Assembly (NCBI RefSeq): GCF_029167105.1
Contig: NZ_JARFML010000010.1
Coordinates: forward strand, 124,001 to 188,000
Direction of reading: 5' to 3'
DNA length: 64,000 nt
From: Bradyrhizobium yuanmingense
GTDB lineage: Bacteria; Pseudomonadota; Alphaproteobacteria; Rhizobiales; Xanthobacteraceae
Shown: piece after piece, positions 56,562-64,000 of the stretch
Position numbering within the stretch: the first letter of the stretch is position 1
How the letters are laid out: each line of letters begins with the position of its first letter
Translations under genes and position numbers: made by a program
Notes under the pieces: model-generated
Told to the model about the DNA's origin: nothing
Databases searched by the model: none
Seen by the model: only the letters and a program-made list of their open reading frames with translations

Positions 56562-57353
56562 CTAGGAGGAGGACAGCACAGAAGTTAGACCGCCGTCGAC
56601 GCTCAGTATCTGACCGGTGATATGTTTACCGCCGTCGCTGGCAAACAACACGGCGGCGCCTTTCAGGTCGTCTTCGTCACCGATGCGCTGAAGGGGTACG
56701 CCTGCCGTCAGCTTCTCCATACCGACCTGCTCGATCGTGCCCTTGGTCATTTTCGACGGAAACATGCCCGGTGCCAAGGCGTTCACCGTTATGCCGTAGC
56801 GTCCCCAGCCGCCGGCGAGTGCTCTGGTGAAGTTAACCACGGCGCCCTTGCTCGTGTTGTAGGCGATCGTTTGAGTCGTGCTCGTGCTGCCGAAGAGGCC
56901 GGCGATCGACGCCAGATTGATGATCCGCCCATATCGGTTCGGAATCATCGAGCGTTTTCCGACCTGCTGGCTCAGCAGGAAGAGGGAGCGAATGTTGAGG
57001 TTCATGACCTTGTCCCACGCCTCGATTGGGTGATCTTCGGTCGGAGCCCCCCATGTCGCTCCCGCATTGTTGACGAGAATGTCAATCCGCCCGAGCTTGC
57101 CAAGGGCATCGTCGACGAGGCGTGAGATGTCATCGTCCCTGGAGTTGTCCGCTGCGATCCATTGTGTGGAAATTCCGCGGTCGGCGAGATGCGCCTGCGC
57201 CTTTTCAAGATCCGAAGCCTTCCGCGACGACAATACGAGCTCTGCTCCCTGTTCGCCCAGCGCTTCGGCGATTTGAAGCCCAAGCCCCCGAGAGCCCCCG
57301 GTTACGAGGGCTTTCTTTCCAGAGAGATCGAACAAGTTTTTCAAGCTGACCAT
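56562..57353 (-). CDS. SDR-family oxidoreductase (classical)
   Basis: 263 residues with all classical SDR features: ALVTGGSRGLGLQIA, NNAGA, SIAGLFGS and the active-site Tyr-x3-Lys in AYNTSKGAV, followed by ITVNALAPGMFPSKMT. It resembles gluconate 5-dehydrogenase/3-oxoacyl-reductase-like enzymes. It starts close to the TetR-type element at 57444-57460 and is divergent from the enoyl-reductase-like gene. Likely reaction: NAD(P)-dependent oxidation of a hydroxyl group in a CoA-linked or free intermediate. Confidence 0.9.
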   Translation of the reverse strand: MVSLKNLFDLSGKKALVTGGSRGLGLQIAEALGEQGAELVLSSRKASDLEKAQAHLADRGISTQWIAADNSRDDDISRLVDDALGKLGRIDILVNNAGATWGAPTEDHPIEAWDKVMNLNIRSLFLLSQQVGKRSMIPNRYGRIINLASIAGLFGSTSTTQTIAYNTSKGAVVNFTRALAGGWGRYGITVNALAPGMFPSKMTKGTIEQVGMEKLTAGVPLQRIGDEDDLKGAAVLFASDGGKHITGQILSVDGGLTSVLSSS

Positions 57354-57443
57354 TTTGAAGACCTGATGTTCTGTTGGAGGGGCGACATCCGAACCTCAGC
57401 CGCAAAAGGGGCGGCTGAGACGCGTCACAGTTTACATTGAAGA

Positions 57444-57460
57444 AACTTACTGTATAGTCA
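57444..57460. promoter_or_regulatory. TetR-type element in the divergent SDR/enoyl-reductase promoter
   Basis: On the minus strand TGACT-N5-GTAAGTT, identical in its fixed positions to 61762-61778 near the TetR gene at 61982. It lies in the middle of a 243-bp divergent promoter region. Confidence 0.55.
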
Positions 57461-57596
57461 GAATGTTTTATAGGCGACGCGAAAAGCGAATAAAAAACAG
57501 TGGTTCAGCCGCATCGGCTGCATGAGTCATGCGTCGGGAGACGGGAGCTCGCGGCCGCAGGTGAGGCAGCGCCTCGGGTATTGATGGAGCGAGAGC

Positions 57597-58769
57597 ATGG
57601 TACGGAATAGCGCCTGCGATCTGATTGTCTTTGGCGCCAGCGGCTTCACCGGGCGACTCGTGGCCGAATACATCGCCAGGAAATACGGCGGCATCAAATG
57701 GGGAATGGCAGGCCGCGACCTCGAGAAACTCGCCACTGTTCGCGCGGAGATCGGCGCGCCCGACGATACATTGCTGATCAAGGCTGACTCGGACGACGAA
57801 GAATCGCTGCAGGCGCTGGCTCGGTCGACCCGCGCCGTGATCTCCACGGTCGGCCCCTTCCAGCTTTTCGGATCCAAATTGGTGGCGGCATGCGCCCGCG
57901 CAGGCACGGACTATCTCGACTTGAGTGGCGAGACCGTCTGGATGAGGAGCATGATCGACGCTCATGAGAAGGAGGCGCGATCGAGTGGGGCGCGCATCAT
58001 TTTTTCGTGCGGCTTCGATTCAGTCCCGTTCGAGCTCGGCGTGTTCTTCCTGCAAGGCGTCGCCAGGAAAGCGTGGGGAGAGCCGGCCGAGCGCGTCAAA
58101 GGCCGGGTACGGGTGATGAAGGGGACCTTCTCGGGCGGAACTGCAGCCAGCTCACGCGCGACGATGGCCGCGGCGATGAGCGATCCGAAGGTGCTCGATC
58201 AGCTCAAGGATCCCTTCGTTCTGACGCCCGGCTTCAGCGGTCCAAAGCAGCCGCACGGAATGAAGATCGAGTTTGACGAGGACATGGGCGCCTGGGTGGC
58301 CCCATTCATCATGTCGCCCATCAACACGCGCAACGTCCATCGATCCAACGCGCTCATGGGGCATCCCTACGGGACGGGCTTTGTTTACGACGAGATGATC
58401 GTGGCGGGCGCGGGCAAACAGGGAGAGGCTGCGGCCGCCAAGATTGTGGAGGACAACAGATCGTTCGGCGGCGAAGGCAGTCCGAAGCCGGGTGAGGGCC
58501 CATCCAAGGCGGATCGTGAAGCCGGTTGTTACGACATCCTGTTCATCGGCAGCAACAAGGATCGCGGCAAGATCTTTGTCGCGGTCAGAGGTGACAGGGA
58601 CCCCGGCTACGGATCGACGTCAAAAATGATCACGGAATGTGCGATCTGTCTCCTGCAGGACGCGAGCGACGTTGCTGCGGGCATTTGGACGCCCGGCGCG
58701 GCGATGGGCGAGAAGCTGATATCGCGGCTGGTACGGAACGCCGGACTCACCTTCAAGGTGGAGGGCTGA
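57597..58769 (+). CDS. Saccharopine-dehydrogenase-like / trans-acting enoyl reductase family protein
   Basis: 390 residues. The N-terminal Rossmann fold (DLIVFGASGFTGRLVAEYIARKYGGIKWGMAGRD) and STVGPFQLFGSKLVAACARAGTDYLDLSGETVWMR are typical of the family that includes mycobacterial trans-acting enoyl reductases (Rv2953 type) and saccharopine-dehydrogenase-like proteins; GTFSGGTAASSRATMA and FGFDSVPFELG-like segments also match. In other bacteria homologues reduce double bonds of long or cyclic substrates in trans. It is divergent from an SDR gene and probably works on the same pathway. It is followed by a small ORF and a strong terminator. Confidence 0.85.
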   Translation: MVRNSACDLIVFGASGFTGRLVAEYIARKYGGIKWGMAGRDLEKLATVRAEIGAPDDTLLIKADSDDEESLQALARSTRAVISTVGPFQLFGSKLVAACARAGTDYLDLSGETVWMRSMIDAHEKEARSSGARIIFSCGFDSVPFELGVFFLQGVARKAWGEPAERVKGRVRVMKGTFSGGTAASSRATMAAAMSDPKVLDQLKDPFVLTPGFSGPKQPHGMKIEFDEDMGAWVAPFIMSPINTRNVHRSNALMGHPYGTGFVYDEMIVAGAGKQGEAAAAKIVEDNRSFGGEGSPKPGEGPSKADREAGCYDILFIGSNKDRGKIFVAVRGDRDPGYGSTSKMITECAICLLQDASDVAAGIWTPGAAMGEKLISRLVRNAGLTFKVEG

Positions 58770-58817
58770 AAAAGACGAACGCAGGCAAATCGTTGTCGAG
58801 AAAAATCGGGGCGACTT

Positions 58818-58955
58818 ATGGAATGTAGCCTATTCGCAATCGAATTCTTTCCTGATCTGAGCGTCGATGAAATCAGGGAAGGTCAGCTCCTCGCGCTGAC
58901 GTTCGGGTTGCCCTTCGCAGTCATCGTGCAGCTTGTTCTTTGGATCGCGCTCTGA
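58818..58955 (+). CDS. Possible small membrane protein (45 aa)
   Basis: ATG 58818 to TGA 58955. After a short acidic part (FFPDLSVDEIREGQ) a hydrophobic helix follows (LLALTFGLPFAVIVQLVLWIAL). It lies 48 bp after the enoyl-reductase-like gene and 26 bp before a strong terminator, so it would be on the same transcript. The ribosome site is weak (GGGG). Not recognised. Confidence 0.35.
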   Translation: MECSLFAIEFFPDLSVDEIREGQLLALTFGLPFAVIVQLVLWIAL

Positions 58956-58981
58956 CGCTGCGCGTGCGAGCCTCCCAGACT

Positions 58982-59013
58982 GGTCCGGGATCTCCGATCT
59001 CGGGCCTTTTTTT
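58982..59013 (+). terminator. Rho-independent terminator
   Basis: An 11-bp stem with two G-U pairs, GGTCCGGGATC / GATCTCGGGCC around the loop TCC, is followed by seven T. It closes the plus-strand unit of the enoyl-reductase-like gene and the small ORF. Confidence 0.75.
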
Positions 59014-59115
59014 GCCGACCTCTTGCCGCGCGAGGCCGTATCAGCGGTAGATCGAAATTTCGGTAGAAGCAGTCAGCGATGCGGCGCCAGCCTTCCTGAA
59101 GTCGCCGCATGTCGT

Positions 59116-60240
59116 TCAATAGAGCAGCTTGATGCCGGCTAAGCTAAAGAGGCCGATAAAAACGGAGGCAAGTGCGCCCAGGAAGGCAGGACGAAAGCCA
59201 CGGCTCAGCAGTTTTGACAAGTCGGTATGCATTCCCATTGCGGCAAGCGCGACGGTCAGCAGAAAGGTTGTCAACCATACGAGATTCGATTTCAGCTCCA
59301 CGGGGATGGCAACCATGCTGTTGATGCAGGTAGTGGTTATGAAACCGAACACAAACCAGGGCGCCGCGGGCTTGCGTCTTGAAGCATCTGCCTCTTCTTG
59401 GCCGTCACCTCGCGAAAGAAGACCCATCGCAAGCACCAGCGGGGCGAGCATCATGACGCGGGACAGTTTTGCGATCGTGCCCATTTCGCCGGCGATTTGC
59501 CCGTGTTGAAATGAAGCTGCAACTACCTGCGCAACCTCGTGAATAGAGGAGCCGGTCCACAGTCCGAACTCTCGGGCATCAAGATGGAAGAGCTCCGGGA
59601 GCAACGGAAAAAGGAACATAGCGGCGGTCCCGAAGATGGTGACGCATGCAACGGCATAGGTCACGTCTTCTTCCTTTCCGCTCACGACAGTATTCGCAGC
59701 GACCACGGCCGACGCGCCGCACACACTAGTCCCGGCCGCTATGAGCTTGGCGAGCCCTTCGTCCACCCGCAGGAATCGTGCCGCGTGCACCGTGAACACG
59801 AAGGTGGAGGACAGAGCAGCGGCGAGGATGACCACCCCTGTCGGGCCCAGACTGGCAATCTGGGCAAACGTGAGCTGAAAGCCGAGCAGGACGATGGCTA
59901 TCCGAAGTAGTCGCCGCTGGCTGAATATGATTCCGTCTCTCGTCCGGATTTGGTCGCCGACGACCTTGTTAAGGGTCATCCCGATCAACATTGCCAGCAT
60001 CATCGGGCTGACGACGGACAGCAGCGGCAGATTCCGCAGCCACCCAGCCAAGATTCCAATTAAGGAAGCAACAATCACGCCTGGTGCTATAGCGGTCGTA
60101 CGAACGATCCATGACTTGACCGTGGAGGATTTGACAGCCCAGCGGGAAACGGGCCCCTTCGCCAAACCATTGGTATGCCTTGTGTCCAGCAAGAACGCCC
60201 CCCGTTGGAATGCAAACAAAACTGCCGAAGGACGCTTCAA
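59116..60240 (-). CDS. YeiH/UPF0324-family putative sulfate exporter
   Basis: 374 residues, integral membrane protein with about ten hydrophobic segments (GVIVASLIGILAGWL, MLAMLIGMTLNKVVG, IAIVLLGFQLTFAQ). The family motifs GTSVCGASAVVAANTVV, FLFPLLPELFHLDAREFGLWTGSSIHEVAQVVAASFQHG and GFITTTCINSMVAIPVELK are all present. The family is named for putative sulfate export and has members regulated by YeiE/CmbR-type factors; transport activity for this protein is unproven. It is the third gene after the isomerase/SDR pair in the same direction, 78 bp behind the SDR gene. Confidence 0.9.
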   Translation of the reverse strand: MKRPSAVLFAFQRGAFLLDTRHTNGLAKGPVSRWAVKSSTVKSWIVRTTAIAPGVIVASLIGILAGWLRNLPLLSVVSPMMLAMLIGMTLNKVVGDQIRTRDGIIFSQRRLLRIAIVLLGFQLTFAQIASLGPTGVVILAAALSSTFVFTVHAARFLRVDEGLAKLIAAGTSVCGASAVVAANTVVSGKEEDVTYAVACVTIFGTAAMFLFPLLPELFHLDAREFGLWTGSSIHEVAQVVAASFQHGQIAGEMGTIAKLSRVMMLAPLVLAMGLLSRGDGQEEADASRRKPAAPWFVFGFITTTCINSMVAIPVELKSNLVWLTTFLLTVALAAMGMHTDLSKLLSRGFRPAFLGALASVFIGLFSLAGIKLLY

Positions 60241-60318
60241 GAGCCGGACTAGTCGGCCAGTAAGGCGACGGTCCGGCTTCTCAGATCGACGATCGATTGA
60301 TGTATACGATCGAGCAGG

Positions 60319-61026
60319 TCACCACTTCTCGCCATAGGGGCGGAGTTCGTAATTGAACGACCATGCGGAACGAGGCTGATGGCATATGTGCCAGATCTCA
60401 TCAGCGATCGTTGTCGGCTGAGCGAAGAACTCTTCCGGCTTGTCGTGGAACATCTTGCGAGCCCATGGCACGTTGATGATTGCGTCGATCATCAGAAAGG
60501 CGACATGGACGCCCTTCGGGCCCAGATGCCGCGCCATCGATTCGGCAAGGATACGTTCTGCTGCTTTGGACGGAGCGAACGCGGCGTAGCTCTCGACCCC
60601 GCGATAGGCCGAGGTATTGCCGGTCGCAATGATGGCACCGCTTTGCGCTTTGATCATCGCTGGAGCGACCGCTCTGGCGAGATAAAGAAGTCCCATGGTG
60701 TTGACCTTGATGTTAGTCTCGAGTGCCGCGGGATCCACTTCCAGGAAATTTCCGAACGTTCCGCCTACGGCATTATGGATGGCGATCGCGGGTGCGCCGT
60801 AGTCGCGTGTGATCTTGGCGACAGTTTCGCTAACCTGGTCCTCTTGCGTGACGTCGCAGATGTGGGCGGAGGCGTTCGGCAGCTCAGCTTGCAGCTTCCG
60901 AATGCGCTTCTCGGAGCGCGCAATGAGGGCGACGTGATAGTCGCCGCGGGAGAAGCGACGCGCAAGTGCGCTGCCTGTGCCGGGACCAACGCCGGTAATA
61001 ACACAAACTGGCTTTGTCATGATCAT
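60319..61026 (-). CDS. SDR-family protein with Phe in place of the catalytic Tyr
   Basis: 235 residues. The Rossmann beginning CVITGVGPGTGSALARRFSRGDYHVALIARSE and NTSAYRG are normal. In the active-site helix (YAAFAPSKAAERIL) Lys154 is preserved, but four residues before it Phe150 stands where classical SDRs have Tyr. A Tyr at 147 is one helical turn further out. C-terminus NYELRPYGEKW matches the partner at 55753. The start overlaps the isomerase stop (ATGA at 61023), so the two are translationally coupled. Confidence 0.86.
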   Translation of the reverse strand: MIMTKPVCVITGVGPGTGSALARRFSRGDYHVALIARSEKRIRKLQAELPNASAHICDVTQEDQVSETVAKITRDYGAPAIAIHNAVGGTFGNFLEVDPAALETNIKVNTMGLLYLARAVAPAMIKAQSGAIIATGNTSAYRGVESYAAFAPSKAAERILAESMARHLGPKGVHVAFLMIDAIINVPWARKMFHDKPEEFFAQPTTIADEIWHICHQPRSAWSFNYELRPYGEKW

Positions 61027-61622
61027 GCCTGCGCTTTTGCTGCTGCTTCAACGAATGGGAGCCGATCGTTTCCGAAATAGATTTCCTCTCCGATCCGAAA
61101 CGTCGGCGTACCAAACAGGCCGGCTTCTTCGGCTGCCTTGTTGCGGGCCTTCAGTTCCTCGGAAATCTCCTCCTGAGCCGTCAGCTCGAGGATGCGATCC
61201 GCAGGGAGCTCGTTCTTCTTCAGGAAGTCCTGGAGGATTTCGGCGTTGCCCAGGTCAAGCACCTGAGCGTAGAGGCCGGTGAATACCTTCGAGACGAACT
61301 CGGCACCCACCCCCAGCTTGATCGCAGCGATGGCCCCGCGAAGCAGGAAGTTGAGGTCGATGTGCCGGAAGTTCTGGTTGGGCTCCCAGCCGACGCCGTA
61401 CTTTTTGACCCAGCGTTGCAGATCGCTCTTCGCGTATTTCCTCTTTGCCTTGCACTCGATCGTTGTCGGGGTGTTGCCGGTTGCCTTCATCAAATCCAGC
61501 ACGTTGATCGGCATGTAGACGATGGTGGCCTGCGTGTCCGCCGCCAGCTTCTTGAGTTGGCTCTGTGCGAGGTAGCTGTAGGGGCTACCGAAGTCGAAAT
61601 AGAATTCAATCTGCTTGGTCAT
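61023..61622 (-). CDS. DsbA-family / 2-hydroxychromene-2-carboxylate isomerase-like protein
   Basis: 199 residues from ATG 61622, with AAGGGACC upstream. The thioredoxin-fold start QIEFYFDFGSPYSYLAQSQLKKLA, YMPINVLDLMKATGNTPTT, and the end ARNKAAEEAGLFGTPTFRIGEEIYFGNDRLPF are the hallmark of HCCA isomerases (NahD), which isomerise a chromene acid with glutathione in naphthalene breakdown; the family also has other members with unknown substrates. The CxxC of DsbA is replaced by SPYS, as in glutathione-S-transferase kappa-like isomerases. It would act on a ring-cleavage product of the pathway encoded here. Confidence 0.86.
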   Translation of the reverse strand: MTKQIEFYFDFGSPYSYLAQSQLKKLAADTQATIVYMPINVLDLMKATGNTPTTIECKAKRKYAKSDLQRWVKKYGVGWEPNQNFRHIDLNFLLRGAIAAIKLGVGAEFVSKVFTGLYAQVLDLGNAEILQDFLKKNELPADRILELTAQEEISEELKARNKAAEEAGLFGTPTFRIGEEIYFGNDRLPFVEAAAKAQA

Positions 61623-61981
61623 CCCTGGTCCCTTCCTTGTTGGCTGAGCTGGTTGGCTCAATCTGACGCCCAACAGCTGCCGAGCTGAGCCGCTGCGTTC
61701 GTGTATCTCACTGGTTTCCAAGACGAAAATAAGATTTCTCCCTGCTCTCAAAGAAAGTTATTGACTGGTAAGTAAGTTAAAGGTAAATGACAGTCAATGT
61801 CAACTGCCAGTCGCTTCGAAGACAACTCCGCCGGGCCATGAGCATGAGTATTTCCGCCGCAATGTCGGGACGGTTCGATGCAAACCAGGGCTTTGGTGAA
61901 CTGAGCCGTTGTTCGGCTAGCGGTGCATTAGGCTTGCACGAGGCTTTACCTCGCGAGTCCAGTGATAATACGTTCGAGCGC
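61623..61981. other. Divergent promoter region of the right-hand cluster
   Basis: 359 bases without a gene, containing the TGACT-N5-GTAAGTT element. An in-frame upstream extension of the TetR gene (from 61787) exists but reads as low-complexity sequence and is not believed. Confidence 0.45.
61762..61778. promoter_or_regulatory. TetR-type element upstream of the isomerase/SDR operon and the TetR gene
   Basis: TGACTGGTAAGTAAGTT, sharing TGACT-N5-GTAAGTT with 57444-57460. Additional arms TTGACTG (61761-61767) and CAGTCAA (61791-61797) flank it. It lies in the 359-bp divergent region between the minus-strand isomerase operon and the TetR gene. Confidence 0.58.
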
Positions 61982-62683
61982 ATGAAAAAGCGCAAGAAAC
62001 GACTGACAAATTCCGAACATCGCGAGTTGAGCATGTCGGCAGTATTGGCTGCCGCCGAGTTTCTCTTCGTGACCCAGGGCTACAACGGTACGACGACGGA
62101 GCAGATCGGACAGCTCGCGGACCTGACCAAGGGCAGCGTCTACTTCTATTACGGCACCAAGGAAGGTGTTCTCCTTGAACTGCTCAATCGCGTGCAGGCC
62201 AACGTCATGGAGCCGTACCTTCAGATCCTGCAAGACCAAGGCCTTTCGCCCGTCGAGCGCATGACGAAATACCTGGAGAGGGCCGGCAGGATCGCTCTTG
62301 AGCATCCGGGGTCGATGTTGCTGCCGATCGTCGTTTCGATAGAGATGGCCGGAACTGAATCCGAGGCGGCGCGCAGGGTAAAGGCTGGCTATAACCGGAT
62401 CGCACGAGAAGTGCGAAACGTCCTGGAGTTGGGGCAGGCTTCTGGAGCGTTTCGCTCCGATCTGAGCAGTAACGATATGGCTCGGCTCCTGATCTCGACC
62501 GGCGATGGCATCATGCTTGAGTGCCTCCGCCAAAATCTCCGCATTGATGTTCACCGGCTGGTTCGTACGCTGAAGGCTGTCGTGCTTACCGGTCTTCAAA
62601 TCGCGTCGGAGGCACCGAGAGACATCGAGGCCGATGACGGTCCCTCCGTGATCGATGTCCTGCGCGGCAATCTTCAGGACTAA
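61982..62683 (+). CDS. TetR-family transcriptional regulator
   Basis: About 233 residues from ATG 61982 (MKKRKKRLTNSEHREL). The helix-turn-helix is clear: ATEFLFVTQGYNGTTTEQIGQLADLTKGSVYFYYGTKEGVLLELLNR-like pattern, with TTEQIGQLADLTKGSVYFYY at its centre. The ligand-binding domain follows (HPGSMLLPIVVSIEMAGTESEAARRV). The operator copies before the SDR gene (57444) and before this operon (61762) suggest it controls both transcription units. Ligand unknown; a CoA thioester is typical for this type of cluster. Confidence 0.9.
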   Translation: MKKRKKRLTNSEHRELSMSAVLAAAEFLFVTQGYNGTTTEQIGQLADLTKGSVYFYYGTKEGVLLELLNRVQANVMEPYLQILQDQGLSPVERMTKYLERAGRIALEHPGSMLLPIVVSIEMAGTESEAARRVKAGYNRIAREVRNVLELGQASGAFRSDLSSNDMARLLISTGDGIMLECLRQNLRIDVHRLVRTLKAVVLTGLQIASEAPRDIEADDGPSVIDVLRGNLQD

Positions 62684-62724
62684 GAACAACCAGTCAGCGA
62701 ATTGTAACGACGGAAGGTTCGACC

Positions 62725-63681
62725 ATGGCTCAAGCGGCACTCGCGCGTGAAACCACCGAAGAGGCAACCGAGGTCGCCCTGCAGACCCGAATTAAGGCCG
62801 GCGCAACGCTGGAAGATATCAGCGAGATGACGCCCCGCTATCGTGACGTGCTGGTCGCGACCATGGCGATCGCCGCCGATCTGGAAATCATGACGTTGCC
62901 TCTCGACTACGACGCCATAGCGTTTGCGCCCAGCATCAACGATCGCATTGCCGTCGCGTCTGCGCTGCAAGACGAGATGGGACATGCCCAGGTCATGTTC
63001 CGCATGCTTGAGGATTTCGGATTCGACTCCTATCACCAGGTGTTCGAGCGTGATCCCAAGAACTTCAAGACGTTCTTTCTGCTCGAGTTCGGAAACCTCA
63101 GTCCGATCGATGTGGGGCTGGGCCACCTTGTCGGCGATCAGGCGGGATATATCACGACGCGCGATCTCGAGGAGAATTGTTCATTCGGGCCGTATAGCCG
63201 ATCGCTGCGGAAGGTGAACTTCGAAGAGAACTTCCACGTCAAGCGCGGCGAGTACATGATCCGCCACTACATGCAGCAGGGCCCCGAGATGCGGAAGCGG
63301 GTCCAGGACCGTATGGATTTCTGGTTTCCGCTGGGGGCCGAGTGGTTCGGTGCGACGGACGACGTCAAGTCGAGGACCGACCAGCTCCATTACAAGATAC
63401 GCGGCAGCAGCAACGATCAGTTGAGGCAAATTTGGCTGCAGCGCCTCGTGCCCTTTTGCGAGCAGGTTGGTTTGAAGGTCCCCGCTCACTTCGACAGCGA
63501 AAGGGGCATTTACGTCCTCGATTACCAGATGCCGATCCTGCTGAATCTGGAAACCCTAAAGTGGGATTTTCGTACGGTCACGTGGCCCGAGAAGCTGGCG
63601 CAGTGGAAGAAAGGCGGTCCGTTAAAGCTGCCGGGCCTGACCCGGATGCAGGTCGAACTTTGGGGGCAGGACCTGTGGTGA
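62725..63681 (+). CDS. paaA-like: PaaA-like di-iron oxygenase component (phenylacetyl-CoA epoxidase family)
   Basis: 318 residues. Ferritin-like di-iron motifs are present: ASALQDEMGHAQVMFRMLEDFG (Glu-x2-His) and VNFEENFHVKRGEYMIRHYMQQGPEMRKRVQ (second Glu-x2-His). The end DDVKSRTDQLHYKIRGSSNDQLRQIWLQRLVPFCEQVGLKVP closely follows the C-terminal pattern of PaaA. PaaABCE-type complexes epoxidise a ring carried as CoA thioester. Here the next gene is a PaaD-type protein, and PaaB, PaaC and PaaE homologues may lie beyond the right edge. It is 41 bp after the TetR gene. Confidence 0.88.
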   Translation: MAQAALARETTEEATEVALQTRIKAGATLEDISEMTPRYRDVLVATMAIAADLEIMTLPLDYDAIAFAPSINDRIAVASALQDEMGHAQVMFRMLEDFGFDSYHQVFERDPKNFKTFFLLEFGNLSPIDVGLGHLVGDQAGYITTRDLEENCSFGPYSRSLRKVNFEENFHVKRGEYMIRHYMQQGPEMRKRVQDRMDFWFPLGAEWFGATDDVKSRTDQLHYKIRGSSNDQLRQIWLQRLVPFCEQVGLKVPAHFDSERGIYVLDYQMPILLNLETLKWDFRTVTWPEKLAQWKKGGPLKLPGLTRMQVELWGQDLW

Positions 63682-63989
63682 CGGAGCAGGCGGTCCGGGA
63701 AGCGCTCCTCGCGGTGAATGACCCGCACATCCCGGTCAGCATCGAGAGCATGGGGATGTTGCGCGCAGTCACGATATCGGACACCGGCGTGGTCAATGTC
63801 GAGCTCGCGATTCCGTGCCTGGCCTGTCCTGGCGTTTCGATGTTGAAGCAATCGGTCAAGGACGCAGTGGGCGGCTTGGAGGGGGTCAGCGAGGTCAATG
63901 TCCTCGAAGGCTGGCATCACGATTGGACCACTCAATCCATTGAGCCCAATTCACGACAATTGATGCGCCGCTTCGGAATTCAGGTCTAG
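63678..63989 (+). CDS. paaD-like: PaaD-like / MIP18-family iron-sulfur assembly protein
   Basis: 103 residues, GTG start overlapping the stop of the PaaA-like gene. NDPHIPVSIESMGMLRAVTISDTGVVNVELAIPCLACPGVSMLKQSVKDAVGGL is the DUF59/MIP18 pattern with the conserved CPG motif (Cys in CLACPG). PaaD proteins help to mature the iron-sulfur or di-iron components of the phenylacetyl-CoA epoxidase. A further gene may begin with an ATG at 63997, cut by the window end. Confidence 0.85.
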   Translation: MTEQAVREALLAVNDPHIPVSIESMGMLRAVTISDTGVVNVELAIPCLACPGVSMLKQSVKDAVGGLEGVSEVNVLEGWHHDWTTQSIEPNSRQLMRRFGIQV

Positions 63990-64000
63990 GGATGCGATGA

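Noticed and set aside
1..64000. CRISPR arrays, tRNA and rRNA genes, insertion-sequence transposases
   Set aside because: No repeat-spacer periodicity, no cloverleaf with a typical anticodon arm and no DDE transposase motif was seen on either strand by reading; a computed scan would be needed to exclude them fully.

Overview
This window is GC-rich DNA from an alphaproteobacterium, most likely a Bradyrhizobium-like member of the Rhizobiales/Hyphomicrobiales. That is inferred from gene content (dense ABC-transporter and flavin-monooxygenase islands, Tat-exported binding proteins, LivKHMGF-type uptake, IclR/TetR-controlled catabolic clusters), not from a marker gene. No rRNA or tRNA gene was recognised.

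Layout. (1) 1-2307: end of a sulfonate/nitrate/taurine-type ABC transporter (binding protein, ATPase, permease), followed by a decayed stretch holding the N-terminal stub of a tyrosine integrase. (2) 3055-17581: a catabolic cluster. A 10.5-kb plus-strand operon encodes a branched-chain-type uptake system with LivM, LivG and LivF fused in one polypeptide, a Gfo/Idh/MocA oxidoreductase, two xylose-isomerase-like TIM-barrel proteins, an epoxide hydrolase, a haloacetate (fluoroacetate-type) dehalogenase homologue and a divergent shikimate-dehydrogenase-like protein. An IclR regulator and a SnoaL-like protein follow, and a Tat-exported hydrolase is divergent. Four promoters share a GTTC-N8-GAAC operator, so the block looks like one regulon. 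It ends in two internally deleted pseudogenes of hydroxyquinol breakdown (maleylacetate reductase, hydroxyquinol 1,2-dioxygenase). (3) 17674-21532: a small TetR regulon (two Asp-nucleophile alpha/beta hydrolases, the TetR gene, and an orphan binding protein without a signal peptide), tied together by three copies of a second operator.

(4) 21893-49847: an organosulfur-scavenging island. It holds a serine acetyltransferase, flavin reductase, DszC/SfnB-like monooxygenase, two SsuABC-like transport sets plus an orphan sulfonate binding protein, three LLM-class (SsuD/DszA-like) monooxygenases, MetNIQ plus a second MetQ, O-acetylhomoserine sulfhydrylase, a 3-mercaptopropionate/cysteine dioxygenase-like cupin, and two paralogous FAD-flavoprotein/2[4Fe-4S]-ferredoxin modules that flank one ABC transporter. 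Three genes here are damaged: one flavoprotein is frameshifted, a 2-hydroxyacid dehydrogenase has an in-frame internal deletion, and a nitroreductase has an amber stop.

(5) 50088-54206: a mosaic mobile region with a truncated oligopeptide-type ABC ATPase, a LysR fragment, a MobV-type relaxase with a perfect inverted repeat upstream (candidate oriT), and a large nested inverted repeat. (6) 54184-64000: a second catabolic cluster with a QueG-like iron-sulfur protein fused to an SCP2-like domain, three SDRs (two lacking the catalytic Tyr), a trans-acting enoyl-reductase-like protein, a YeiH-type exporter, an HCCA-isomerase-like DsbA-fold protein, a TetR regulator with two matching operator copies, and PaaA-like and PaaD-like proteins at the right edge, suggesting CoA-thioester-based ring oxidation that continues beyond the window.
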